Notes under the pieces: model-generated
Told to the model about the DNA's origin: nothing
What the model saw: the letters and a program-made list of their open reading frames with translations, nothing else
Database searches by the model: none
Translations under genes and position numbers: made by a program
Shown here: positions 1 through 6,152 of the stretch, piece by piece
Numbering within the stretch: the first letter of the stretch is position 1
How the letters are laid out: each line of letters opens with the position of its first letter
Assembly: GCA_009705025.1 (NCBI GenBank)
Contig: WLDA01000026.1
Span: 1-8,915, forward strand
Length of the DNA: 8,915 bases
Reading direction: 5' to 3'
Source of the DNA: Actinomycetota bacterium
GTDB lineage: Bacteria; Actinomycetota; Actinomycetes; Nanopelagicales; Nanopelagicaceae

Positions 1-362
1 GAGATTCGGATGGTGCGATCAAGGCTGGTGCACGAACCCCAGCGCTCGCGCATTGAGCGCCATGCAACCGATGCCGGGCGCTCAGTAATTTCGGGGGCGA
101 GCTCGCTCAGGAGTTCGCCGACGCGAGCGACCATGCGCTCCTCACTTGGAATCTTGGCATCTTCCATCGCCCTGATCTTGGCAATCATCTGAGGGACCAT
201 CTCGCGCTCATCAGCTTTGGACATACGAGCGGGAATAGATATGACTATTCGACCACCTTGGCGATAGGCAGAGATGTTCTTCTTTCGCCGGGCTGAGCGA
301 ATGACAACTATCTCGCCCTCTGTGATTCCAGGTAGGACGCCATCGTCTGAAAAATCATCCAT
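1..362 (-). CDS. YgjP/DUF45-like M48-type metallopeptidase, C-terminal part outside the window
   Basis: The minus-strand frame is open from an ATG at 362 to the window edge, giving about 120 residues starting MDDFSDDGVLPG. Residues 17-48 (EIVVIRSARRKKNISAYR, then GGRIVISIPARM) fit the N-terminal beta region of the YgjP-like (DUF45) family. Residues 101-120, WRSMRERWGSCTSLDRTIRI, match the family's characteristic tryptophan and WGSC segment, which normally lies just before the HExxH zinc site. That catalytic motif would fall outside the window, so activity cannot be judged. The family is predicted to be cytoplasmic zinc metallopeptidases of unknown substrate, and no signal peptide or membrane span is visible here. 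The start is supported by a promoter about 80 bases upstream, but the Shine-Dalgarno sequence is weak (AGAGA about 12 bases before ATG). My hand count gives 203 G+C in 360 bases (56%), well above the operon to the right. Family assignment is fairly secure; the function is not. Confidence 0.82.
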   Translation of the reverse strand, partial: MDDFSDDGVLPGITEGEIVVIRSARRKKNISAYRQGGRIVISIPARMSKADEREMVPQMIAKIRAMEDAKIPSEERMVARVGELLSELAPEITERPASVAWRSMRERWGSCTSLDRTIRI

Positions 363-386
363 GTGAAAACCGTATCTCTTTTAGCA

Positions 387-413
387 AAATCTCAAGGTGA
401 CATTGAGAGATTT
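387..413 (-). promoter_or_regulatory. Inverted repeat in the predicted leader of the M48-like gene
   Basis: AAATCTC (413-407 on the minus strand) is followed 13 bases later by its perfect complement GAGATTT (393-387). An alternative inner pairing is CTCAA with TTGAG (407-403 with 395-391). The TCTCT in the left arm could also pair with the only SD-like AGAGA (379-375), so competing structures are possible. It may be chance in AT-rich DNA. Confidence 0.25.
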
Positions 414-440
414 CGTAAAAAAATCTTTTTAGGAAATCGC

Positions 441-468
441 TTTATCGTACAAAAAATCCTTTTGTCAA
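441..468 (-). promoter_or_regulatory. Sigma70-type promoter for the M48-like gene
   Basis: On the minus strand a perfect -35 hexamer TTGACA (468-463) is followed after 16 bases by GATAAA (446-441), which matches four of the six -10 consensus bases. Transcription would begin near 434 and leave a leader of about 70 bases before the ATG at 362. It lies downstream of the DUF2342 stop codon, so the M48-like gene probably has its own promoter rather than depending on read-through. No transcript data support it. Confidence 0.6.
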
Positions 469-516
469 TGCGGTTTTTATTTGATTGTTAGCCCTGTTTC
501 ACTTAGGTTTTGACCA

Positions 517-587
517 CGAAGTCCTCGGATAACCGTTCTATATCTGCAAGGGGAAGGCAGATATTGAATGTGCGCCCGGGGACTTCG
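517..587. terminator. Long imperfect hairpin between the DUF2342 gene and the M48-like gene; possible terminator or structured RNA
   Basis: The arms 517-528 (CGAAGTCCTCGG) and 576-587 (CCGGGGACTTCG) pair over 12 positions. Inside a 5x5 internal loop, 534-538 pairs with 566-570. After one T/T mismatch, 540-547 (ATATCTGC) pairs perfectly with 557-564 (GCAGATAT) around the loop AAGGGGAAG. That is about 25 pairs in 71 bases. Two pairs (525/579 and 535/569) are G.U only if the plus strand is transcribed, and become A/C mismatches on the minus strand. A run of five T follows on the plus strand (589-593), while the minus-strand side has no T-run. It starts 12 bases past the stop of the minus-strand DUF2342 gene, so a terminator for that gene is the simplest reading. 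The asymmetry, however, favours plus-strand RNA. Confidence 0.5.
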
Positions 588-599
588 CTTTTTAAGCTT

Positions 600-1955
600 T
601 TAAAGATTGCTGAGATCGTCAGGGATCGTTGTACTGGCAATAAACAATTCCGGCGTTGAAAGATCTTGGGCAGTTGGCAAAAATCCACCCCAAATGCGAT
701 CACGCGATTCAATATCTGTGAGATCTAAAACCTTTTTCCAAAACTCTTTTGCCTCGCGAGTAAGTCGTGGTGAAACTTCTAATCCAAAAAGATTTGAAAA
801 AAGTTGTTGCGCTGGCGCAGAGGTTGCACGACGGCGTCGATGTGTTTCACTGAGTGCGCCAATGTGTGGCAAACGATCACCAGCTGCATTCTCACTTACT
901 TCATCTGCCCAACCATCGATGAGTGCGAGCGCAGTTTCTAATTTTGTTAGTGCACTTTTTTGAGCAGGGGTTTCTTCGGGTGTAAAAATCCCCTGATTGA
1001 GTGCAAGTGAGAAACTCTCGGGATTAGTTGGATCAAACTCTCCATTATCTTGCGCAGATTCAAATGCTTCTTGTGCTTGTCGTTGAATTGCTTCGATATC
1101 TATTCGAATTCCTTTGCCATATTCAGTTACAGCGCTTCGAATATAAGAAACTAACCATGGGTTATGTGCAAAGAGGCGAGCAATTGCTGCCTCGCGAAGG
1201 GCATGAAATATGCGTACTTCCTCCATTGGGATATCTAAATCTTTACCCCACTCGTTTATATTCTGAGGAACAAGTGCTGGATAAGCAGGATCAAGTAGTG
1301 GTAACCCAACATCATGTGCGCCTGTCATTCCAGCTGATAGTCCACCAACTGATTGACCTAACTGTGTTGCCATAAGAGAACCAATAAATGTGCGTAGTAA
1401 GCCAGCAATTGCGCCAACTGGAATATTGAGCGCACCTGCCTCCCCTTCACCAGCTTGTGCCTCCATCGCATTATCGAGGAGTTCGCTGATCGCACCAGCG
1501 AAACCTCCGGCTAAAGGTTCAACTAAGGCTTGCCACCCTGGAAGTGTTGCATTGACCCAATCGATGCGACTGAGAGAACTATTACTTGGAAGCGCAGTTG
1601 CAGGAGAGAAAAAAGTTGCTTCGTCGAGCCAGAGTTCTGCAAGAGCGAGTGCCTCTTGAATTTGAGCAACATCGTTGGCACCAATGGGAGATGAACCTTG
1701 TGCTTGAACAAATTTCTTTGCAGTATCAGCGACGACATCTTTAGGTAGCGCACCTGCAGCACTATTTTGCATACCCTGTGAAAATTGATTTATAAATCCA
1801 AGTGGATTGAAATCTGCGCTAACACCTAGATTTTGAAATTGTTCTTGAATCTTCTCTTGCATATCTTTCATCATCGCCGCAAAATCTGCAGAGTTTTCTG
1901 GCTCCTTGGAATTATTCTCATCCGAATCATCTGGAGTAAATCCCATTGGGCTCAT
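600..1955 (-). CDS. DUF2342 / zincin-like metallopeptidase family protein, probably without an intact zinc site
   Basis: The protein has 451 residues and starts MSPMGFTPDDSDEN, with a hydrophilic, acidic N-terminus and a helix near residues 24-42. The family is recognised from IGSLMATQLGQSVGGLSAGM (191-210), the HALREAAIARLFAHNPWL segment (251-268), RRRRATSAPAQQLFSNLFGL (373-392), and the C-terminal RDRIWGGFLPTAQDL (418-432). These match actinobacterial DUF2342 (zincin_2) proteins such as Rv3195, which are annotated as zinc-dependent metalloproteases. No HExxH occurs anywhere: at the expected place the sequence reads LREAAIAR, where I recall relatives having EAAHxR, and the HPDL segment near the C-terminus is replaced by GGF. 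Catalysis is therefore doubtful. The frame is open a further 81 codons upstream (to 2198), but that part is antisense to the small membrane gene. ATG 1955 has GAGAGG nine bases upstream. No signal peptide is seen; it is probably cytoplasmic. Substrate unknown. Confidence 0.85.
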   Translation of the reverse strand: MSPMGFTPDDSDENNSKEPENSADFAAMMKDMQEKIQEQFQNLGVSADFNPLGFINQFSQGMQNSAAGALPKDVVADTAKKFVQAQGSSPIGANDVAQIQEALALAELWLDEATFFSPATALPSNSSLSRIDWVNATLPGWQALVEPLAGGFAGAISELLDNAMEAQAGEGEAGALNIPVGAIAGLLRTFIGSLMATQLGQSVGGLSAGMTGAHDVGLPLLDPAYPALVPQNINEWGKDLDIPMEEVRIFHALREAAIARLFAHNPWLVSYIRSAVTEYGKGIRIDIEAIQRQAQEAFESAQDNGEFDPTNPESFSLALNQGIFTPEETPAQKSALTKLETALALIDGWADEVSENAAGDRLPHIGALSETHRRRRATSAPAQQLFSNLFGLEVSPRLTREAKEFWKKVLDLTDIESRDRIWGGFLPTAQDLSTPELFIASTTIPDDLSNL

Positions 1956-1964
1956 AGTCACTAT

Positions 1965-1970
1965 CCTCTC
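1965..1970 (-). promoter_or_regulatory. Ribosome binding site that sets the DUF2342 start at 1955
   Basis: GAGAGG on the minus strand ends nine bases before ATG 1955. The in-frame GTG two codons earlier lies only three bases from it, too close to be used. The much longer in-frame extension to 2198 would run antisense through the divergent gene. Confidence 0.6.
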
Positions 1971-2036
1971 ATCTTCACAAAATGCGGCACTATGTATTCC
2001 AACAATCCCAATGCGAGTTTTCTTCCCGTGCGCGCT

Positions 2037-2044
2037 AAGGTAGG
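2037..2044 (+). promoter_or_regulatory. Ribosome binding site that sets the start of the small membrane gene at 2049
   Basis: AAGGTAGG lies just upstream of ATG 2049, with AAGG eight bases away. The earlier in-frame ATG at 1992 has no SD-like sequence, only AAAATGCGGCACT. Confidence 0.6.
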
Positions 2045-2048
2045 CACT

Positions 2049-2291
2049 ATGTCCAGCGCATTCATAGCCCTCATTTGGTGGGTAGTCCCACTTGCTGCCC
2101 TCATCGGCGCGCTGGCTTATGTTTTGTGGGTTACTAAGTTTCAAGGTCGCTATGAGCAAGAGACTTCGCGTTCTGTCAACCATTTCCAGAAATTTCAAGA
2201 GTCTTTAGCACAGCAGCAAAAACTCGGATCTCGTCCGAATGAAACAACAGAGCAAGTCAAGCGCAATGATGAAACTAATCCTCAGAATTAA
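2049..2291 (+). CDS. Small single-span membrane protein of unknown function
   Basis: The product has 80 residues, MSSAFIALIWWVVPLAALIG at the start. A hydrophobic segment at about residues 4-28 is a clear transmembrane helix with a WWVVPLAA core. It is followed by a basic/aromatic boundary (KFQGRYEQ) and a hydrophilic tail of about 50 residues rich in Q, E, N and K, part of which (35-57) could be helical. The few residues before the helix suggest a short N-terminus outside and the tail in the cytoplasm, though this is weak. It is the first gene of the operon, ending six bases before the S16 protease gene. An alternative start at 1992 would add 19 residues but lacks a ribosome binding site. 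I do not recognise a named family. Its position argues for a role with the membrane-anchored protease and UPF0182 protein that follow. Confidence 0.75.
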   Translation: MSSAFIALIWWVVPLAALIGALAYVLWVTKFQGRYEQETSRSVNHFQKFQESLAQQQKLGSRPNETTEQVKRNDETNPQN

Positions 2292-2297
2292 CTTCTG

Positions 2298-3107
2298 ATG
2301 CGCTTCTCCCCGCTACCTCTATTTGCAAAAATAACTCTCTCGCTCTTTCTTATTGGAACAGTACTTATTCCACTTCCCTATGTCGTATTGATGCCTGGCA
2401 GTGCAGTCAATATTTTTGATTCCACCATCAAAATTACTGGCCATAAAATATTTCAGCCGAGTGCAAGGCTAGATTTACTCTCCATTCTTGTCTCAGATCC
2501 CACTTCAAAAGTTTTTGGTCCCGAAGTCCTCTATACGTGGATAAAGGGTGATCGAGTCGTGTATCCCTATTCAGCGATATATCGCAAGGGGACAACAGCA
2601 AAAGCAGAAAAAATTGCTTCTAAAAAAGATATGAAGGTTTCGCAAAATGCTTCAGTTCTTGCAGCGATTGATTATTTGAACGCAAACAAATTACAAAACA
2701 ATGAGGCACCAATTCGCGCTGAAGATATTGCCTTTGATGTTCGCAAAACTGGTGGACCAAGTGGTGGTTTTGTATTTGCTTTAGGAATAATTGAATTACT
2801 GACAGAAGAAAATATTTTAGGTAAGAATCATGTTGCAGGAACTGGAACAATTTCAGCAACTGGAGTAATTGGACCAATTGGTGGTATCGCAGAAAAGTTA
2901 ATTGCTGCCGACCGTGCGGGTGCAACAATCTTTATGAGCCCTATTCGCAACTGCAAAGAACTCACAAGAATCCCTCAGGGAATGAGAGTAATCGCGGTCA
3001 CAAATTTGAGCGATGCCATAGACCAATTGCGCCTCATACAGAGCGCTCCTGCCGGTGAAAAATCTCAGATGAAAGAAAGCAACGGGTGCGCTAGCGTAGG
3101 CGCATGA
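2298..3107 (+). CDS. Membrane-anchored S16 (Lon-type) serine protease, YlbL-like, without a PDZ domain
   Basis: The protein has 269 residues. An N-terminal signal anchor spans about residues 9-32 and ends in PYVVLMPGSAVNI, the conserved entry to the extracytoplasmic part of YlbL-type proteins. The N-terminal domain (about 33-130) ends in MKVSQNASVLAAIDYL, which in relatives comes just before the PDZ domain. Here only about 20 residues separate it from the S16 domain (about 138-245). The catalytic dyad is visible: Ser155 in GGPSGG and Lys200 in GGIAEKLIAA, together with GTGTISATGVIGPIGG. Relatives such as Rv3194c are roughly 340 residues, so about 75 residues, the size of a PDZ domain, are missing with no sign of frameshift. 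The role is presumably membrane-associated proteolysis of an unknown envelope substrate. The start is six bases after the upstream stop and has no clear SD, so translation may be coupled. The last bases overlap the UPF0182 start (ATGA). Confidence 0.85.
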   Translation: MRFSPLPLFAKITLSLFLIGTVLIPLPYVVLMPGSAVNIFDSTIKITGHKIFQPSARLDLLSILVSDPTSKVFGPEVLYTWIKGDRVVYPYSAIYRKGTTAKAEKIASKKDMKVSQNASVLAAIDYLNANKLQNNEAPIRAEDIAFDVRKTGGPSGGFVFALGIIELLTEENILGKNHVAGTGTISATGVIGPIGGIAEKLIAADRAGATIFMSPIRNCKELTRIPQGMRVIAVTNLSDAIDQLRLIQSAPAGEKSQMKESNGCASVGA

Positions 3108-5962
3108 TGAGTAGCGCTAACCAACAGTTCAATTTCCCACGTAAACGTGGTCCACTTTCAATCACGATCGGAATCCTTGTAGCACTAGGAGCGATCGTCT
3201 TATCACTCAGTGGTTTCTACGCTGACTGGTTATGGTTCAAATCTGTAAATTTCACAAGCGTATGGAGCACAGTCCTCTTTACGAAAGTTGAATTATTTAT
3301 TGTCACCGGCCTCATCACTTCATTCGTAATCTCACTCAATGTCTATCTAGCATTTCGCAAACGCCCTTTCTATGTTCCCATGGCAGTAGAGGCAGATAAT
3401 CTCGAGCGCTACCGAGCACAGATTGAACCAATACGTCGTTGGGTATTTGCAGCACTTGCTCTTGCTCTCTTTTATTTCTCTGGTACATCAGGTGCACAAC
3501 TATGGAATACATGGTTGCTTTTCAAGAACTCGACTCCATTTGGCGTCAAGGATCCACAGTTTGGAATGGATATTTCATTCTTCACATTCCGTTTACCATT
3601 TTGGCAAAGCTTAATTGCGTGGGGAATCTCAACTCTTGTACTTACACTCATTGCAACTGCAGTAGTTCATTACCTCTACGGTGGAATTCGTCTGCAGGTA
3701 CGTGAAGATCGCACAACTGTTGCCGCGCGCGTTCAGCTCTCAGTTCTTCTAGGGCTTCTCGTTTTGATCAAAGCAGTTGCATATTGGTTTGATCGCTACG
3801 CACTTGCACTCAAGCAGAGCAAACTGATTACTGGTCTTACCTATACAGATGTAAATGCAGTTTTGCCAGCTAAAGCGATTCTTTCTGCAATCGCAGTGGT
3901 GTGCGCACTTTTATTCTTTGCAAATATTATTCGTCGTTCTTGGGTACTACCGGCAGCGGGTACAGCGCTACTCGTTATTTCGTCTGTCTTGATTGCAGGT
4001 ATTTATCCAGGAGCTATCCAGCAATTCCAAGTAAAGCCAAGTGAATCAGATAAAGAAGCACCGTTTATTCAGCGAAATATCGATGCCACTCGTACTGCTT
4101 ATGGCCTAGATGATGTGACTGTAAATGATTATCAAGCAACAATTTCTACTTCAGCTGGCCAGCTTGCAAATGATGCTGCAACAATCTCAAATATTCGTTT
4201 GATGGATCCCAATGTACTTTCAGCGACTTTCCGTCAACTACAACAGATAAAGCCTTATTACACTTTCCCTGAATCACTCGATGTCGATCGATATAAAGTA
4301 GATGGAGTCGAACGCGACGTCGTCGTTGCAGTTCGCGAACTCAATATCGACGGTAATCCAAGTCGTAACTGGATCAATGACCACCTTGTCTATACTCATG
4401 GTTTTGGTTTAGTTGCTGCATTTGGAAATGCTCGTGATGCAGATGGAAAGCCATCATTCGTTGTCGGTGACCTACCTCCAACAAAGGGCCTTGGTGATTT
4501 CCAACCTCGCGTTTATTTCGGTGAGAATGTTCCTGATTATTCAATTATTGGTGGGGTCAAGACTGATTCACCAGTTGAATTCGATTATCCCGATGACGCT
4601 TCAGCTAATGGTCAGAAGAATTACACCTACACCGGCACAGGCGGAGTTCCAGTTGGTTCACTCTTCAATAAATTAGTCTTTGCAATCAAATATCAAGAGC
4701 AAAAACTTCTACTATCAAATCTAATCAACAAAGATTCAAAGATTCTCTTCAACCGAAATCCTCGTGATCGAGTAGCAAAAGTTGCTCCATGGCTAACACT
4801 TGATGGAGATCCATACCCAGCAATTGTTGATGGAAAAATCCTCTGGATCATCGATGGATACACAACAAGTGCTGGTTACCCTTATTCAAAAGAGACAGTT
4901 CTATCAAGTGCAACAACTGATGCGCTTACAACTAACTCGACATCAATTACCGCTCAAGGAAACAAGACGGTCAATTACATGCGTAACTCTGTCAAAGCAA
5001 CAGTTGATGCTTATGACGGAACAGTCTCGCTCTACCAGTGGGATGAGAAGGATCCAGTGCTTGCCACATGGAGCAAAGCCTTCCCAGGCACAGTAAAAGC
5101 AAAGAAAGAAATTTCTGCTCAGTTACTCGACCACATCCGTTATCCAGAAGATATCTTCCGTGTTCAACGTGAAATCTTGAGTGCGTATCACGTGAAAACA
5201 GCGGGCGCTTTTTATGGTGGACAAGATTTCTGGCGTGTACCACGTGATCCCTCAACATTTGGTGGCAATGCGGGTGCTCAGCCTCCGTACTACCTAACTT
5301 TGGAAATGCCAGGAAGCAAGAAGCCAACATTTTCTTTGACTACACCGTTTGTACCTCGCGGTGGTCGTGAAAACTTATCTGCATTTGCAGTTGTCAATGC
5401 AGATCCAGGACCAGATTATGGAAAAATTACAGTATTGCAACTACCACGCAGCACAAACGTTGCGGGACCTTCACAAGTTGCATCCAACTTTGAAGCTAAA
5501 CCAGAAGTAGCAAATTCACTTTCGCTACTTCGTCAAGGTGGTTCTGATGTTGTACTCGGTAATCTTTTGACACTTCCTGTAGGTGGTGGATTGCTTTATG
5601 TACAACCTGTATATGTTCGCGCAACAGCAAATAGCGCTGCATACCCATTACTTCAAAAAGTTCTTGTTTCATTCGGTGATCAAATCGGATATGACAACGA
5701 TCTCAAGGGTGCACTCGACCAAGTATTCGGTGGAAATTCTGGAACATCATCTAATGCAGGTGGAAATTCTGGAACATCATCTAATGCAGGTGTAGCAGGC
5801 AATGCAAGTAGCGAATTAGCAAATGCACTTGCGAGTGCAAAACAAGCACTTGTAGATGGACAAGCCGCACTTGCAAAGGGTGATTTCACTGCATATGGAC
5901 GTGCACAAGATCGCTTGAAGTCTGCAATTGCATCAGCAATTTCTGCACAATCTCGTAAGTAA
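3104..5962 (+). CDS. UPF0182 (COG1615) large membrane protein
   Basis: The protein has 952 residues, the usual size for UPF0182 (about 980-1000 in mycobacterial Rv0064 and Rv3193c). Seven hydrophobic segments are seen near residues 17-38, 57-83, 112-128, 165-190, 208-227, 256-275 and 281-301, followed by a soluble, probably extracytoplasmic domain of about 650 residues. Family signatures include DWLWF (41-45), DPQFGMDISFFTFRLPFW (150-167), DGDPYPAIVDGKILWIIDGY, NYMRNSVKATVDAYDGTV, and HIRYPEDIFRVQR. A low-complexity linker at 876-900 contains a perfect 10-residue duplication, and the tail (about 903-948) is alanine-rich and helical. The function of the family is not established. The start overlaps the S16 protease stop. 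TAGG is three bases from ATG 3104 but six from the adjacent ATG 3107, so the true start may be one codon later. Expression is probably coupled to the upstream gene. Confidence 0.93.
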   Translation: MMSSANQQFNFPRKRGPLSITIGILVALGAIVLSLSGFYADWLWFKSVNFTSVWSTVLFTKVELFIVTGLITSFVISLNVYLAFRKRPFYVPMAVEADNLERYRAQIEPIRRWVFAALALALFYFSGTSGAQLWNTWLLFKNSTPFGVKDPQFGMDISFFTFRLPFWQSLIAWGISTLVLTLIATAVVHYLYGGIRLQVREDRTTVAARVQLSVLLGLLVLIKAVAYWFDRYALALKQSKLITGLTYTDVNAVLPAKAILSAIAVVCALLFFANIIRRSWVLPAAGTALLVISSVLIAGIYPGAIQQFQVKPSESDKEAPFIQRNIDATRTAYGLDDVTVNDYQATISTSAGQLANDAATISNIRLMDPNVLSATFRQLQQIKPYYTFPESLDVDRYKVDGVERDVVVAVRELNIDGNPSRNWINDHLVYTHGFGLVAAFGNARDADGKPSFVVGDLPPTKGLGDFQPRVYFGENVPDYSIIGGVKTDSPVEFDYPDDASANGQKNYTYTGTGGVPVGSLFNKLVFAIKYQEQKLLLSNLINKDSKILFNRNPRDRVAKVAPWLTLDGDPYPAIVDGKILWIIDGYTTSAGYPYSKETVLSSATTDALTTNSTSITAQGNKTVNYMRNSVKATVDAYDGTVSLYQWDEKDPVLATWSKAFPGTVKAKKEISAQLLDHIRYPEDIFRVQREILSAYHVKTAGAFYGGQDFWRVPRDPSTFGGNAGAQPPYYLTLEMPGSKKPTFSLTTPFVPRGGRENLSAFAVVNADPGPDYGKITVLQLPRSTNVAGPSQVASNFEAKPEVANSLSLLRQGGSDVVLGNLLTLPVGGGLLYVQPVYVRATANSAAYPLLQKVLVSFGDQIGYDNDLKGALDQVFGGNSGTSSNAGGNSGTSSNAGVAGNASSELANALASAKQALVDGQAALAKGDFTAYGRAQDRLKSAIASAISAQSRK
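5729..5792 (+). repeat. Perfect 30-bp tandem duplication inside the UPF0182 gene
   Basis: The 30-base unit at 5729-5758 is repeated without a mismatch at 5759-5788, followed by four bases of a third copy. It encodes GGNSGTSSNA twice (residues 876-895), a flexible Gly/Ser/Asn linker between the main extracytoplasmic domain and the C-terminal helical tail. The length is a multiple of three, so gain or loss of copies keeps the frame. Identity at the DNA level, third codon positions included, points to a recent duplication. Confidence 0.95.
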
Positions 5963-5994
5963 TTCGAGAATATCTGCAGTAATTTCTACGCGAT

Positions 5995-6023
5995 TTGGTC
6001 TTTACGTACCCAACGCCTACGAT
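5995..6023 (+). promoter_or_regulatory. Promoter of the initiator tRNA gene
   Basis: TTGGTC (5995-6000) and TACGAT (6018-6023) are separated by exactly 17 bases, each matching four of six sigma70 consensus bases. The predicted start near 6030 leaves only a few bases of leader before the mature tRNA end at 6035. It lies just past the UPF0182 stop, so the tRNA need not depend on the upstream operon. Confidence 0.6.
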
Positions 6024-6034
6024 TGCACTACCGA

Positions 6035-6111
<77 letters not shown>

Positions 6112-6114
6112 ATT

Positions 6115-6143
6115 GAAATAGGGACCATTTAGGTCCTTATTTT
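6115..6143. terminator. Bidirectional hairpin terminator between tRNA-fMet and copA
   Basis: GAAATAGGGACC (6115-6126) pairs with GGTCCTTATTTT (6132-6143) around the loop ATTTA, with a GGACC/GGTCC core and A-T-rich flanks. It begins four bases after the tRNA CCA end and continues into TTATTTTATTT, a normal terminator for the plus strand. On the minus strand the same stem lies 10 bases past the copA stop with the T-containing CTATTTCAATT on its far side, so it can serve both converging transcripts. Confidence 0.8.
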
Positions 6144-6152
6144 ATTTAATCT

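Larger units (their letters stand above)
1956..2048. promoter_or_regulatory. Divergent intergenic region between the DUF2342 gene and the membrane operon
   Basis: Ninety-three bases separate the two start codons, so promoters for both directions should lie here or just inside the genes. I could not find a convincing -35/-10 pair in either direction. A 10-bp direct repeat, GGCACTATGT, occurs at 1986-1995 and again at 2043-2052, over the real start codon. Presence of promoters is inferred from the gene layout only. Confidence 0.35.

Noticed and set aside
503..604. A +1 frame continuation at the end of the DUF2342 gene: CTT TAA could slip to TTT and add 33 residues.
   Set aside because: The protein already ends where the family normally ends, the extension resembles nothing I know, and it runs through the hairpin. 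There is no RF2-like upstream SD signal that I can see.
1956..2198. 81-codon N-terminal extension of the DUF2342 frame.
   Set aside because: It is antisense to the small membrane gene and has no ribosome binding site. The family N-terminus and a good GAGAGG site fit the start at 1955.
3423..3705. Overlapping plus-strand frames within the UPF0182 membrane region.
   Set aside because: These are shadow frames of a strongly conserved gene, without their own start signals or family likeness.
5680..5889. Minus-strand frame opposite the 30-bp repeat, with a repeated ALDDVPEFPP segment.
   Set aside because: The repetition is only the complement of the UPF0182 linker duplication. No promoter or ribosome binding site was seen.
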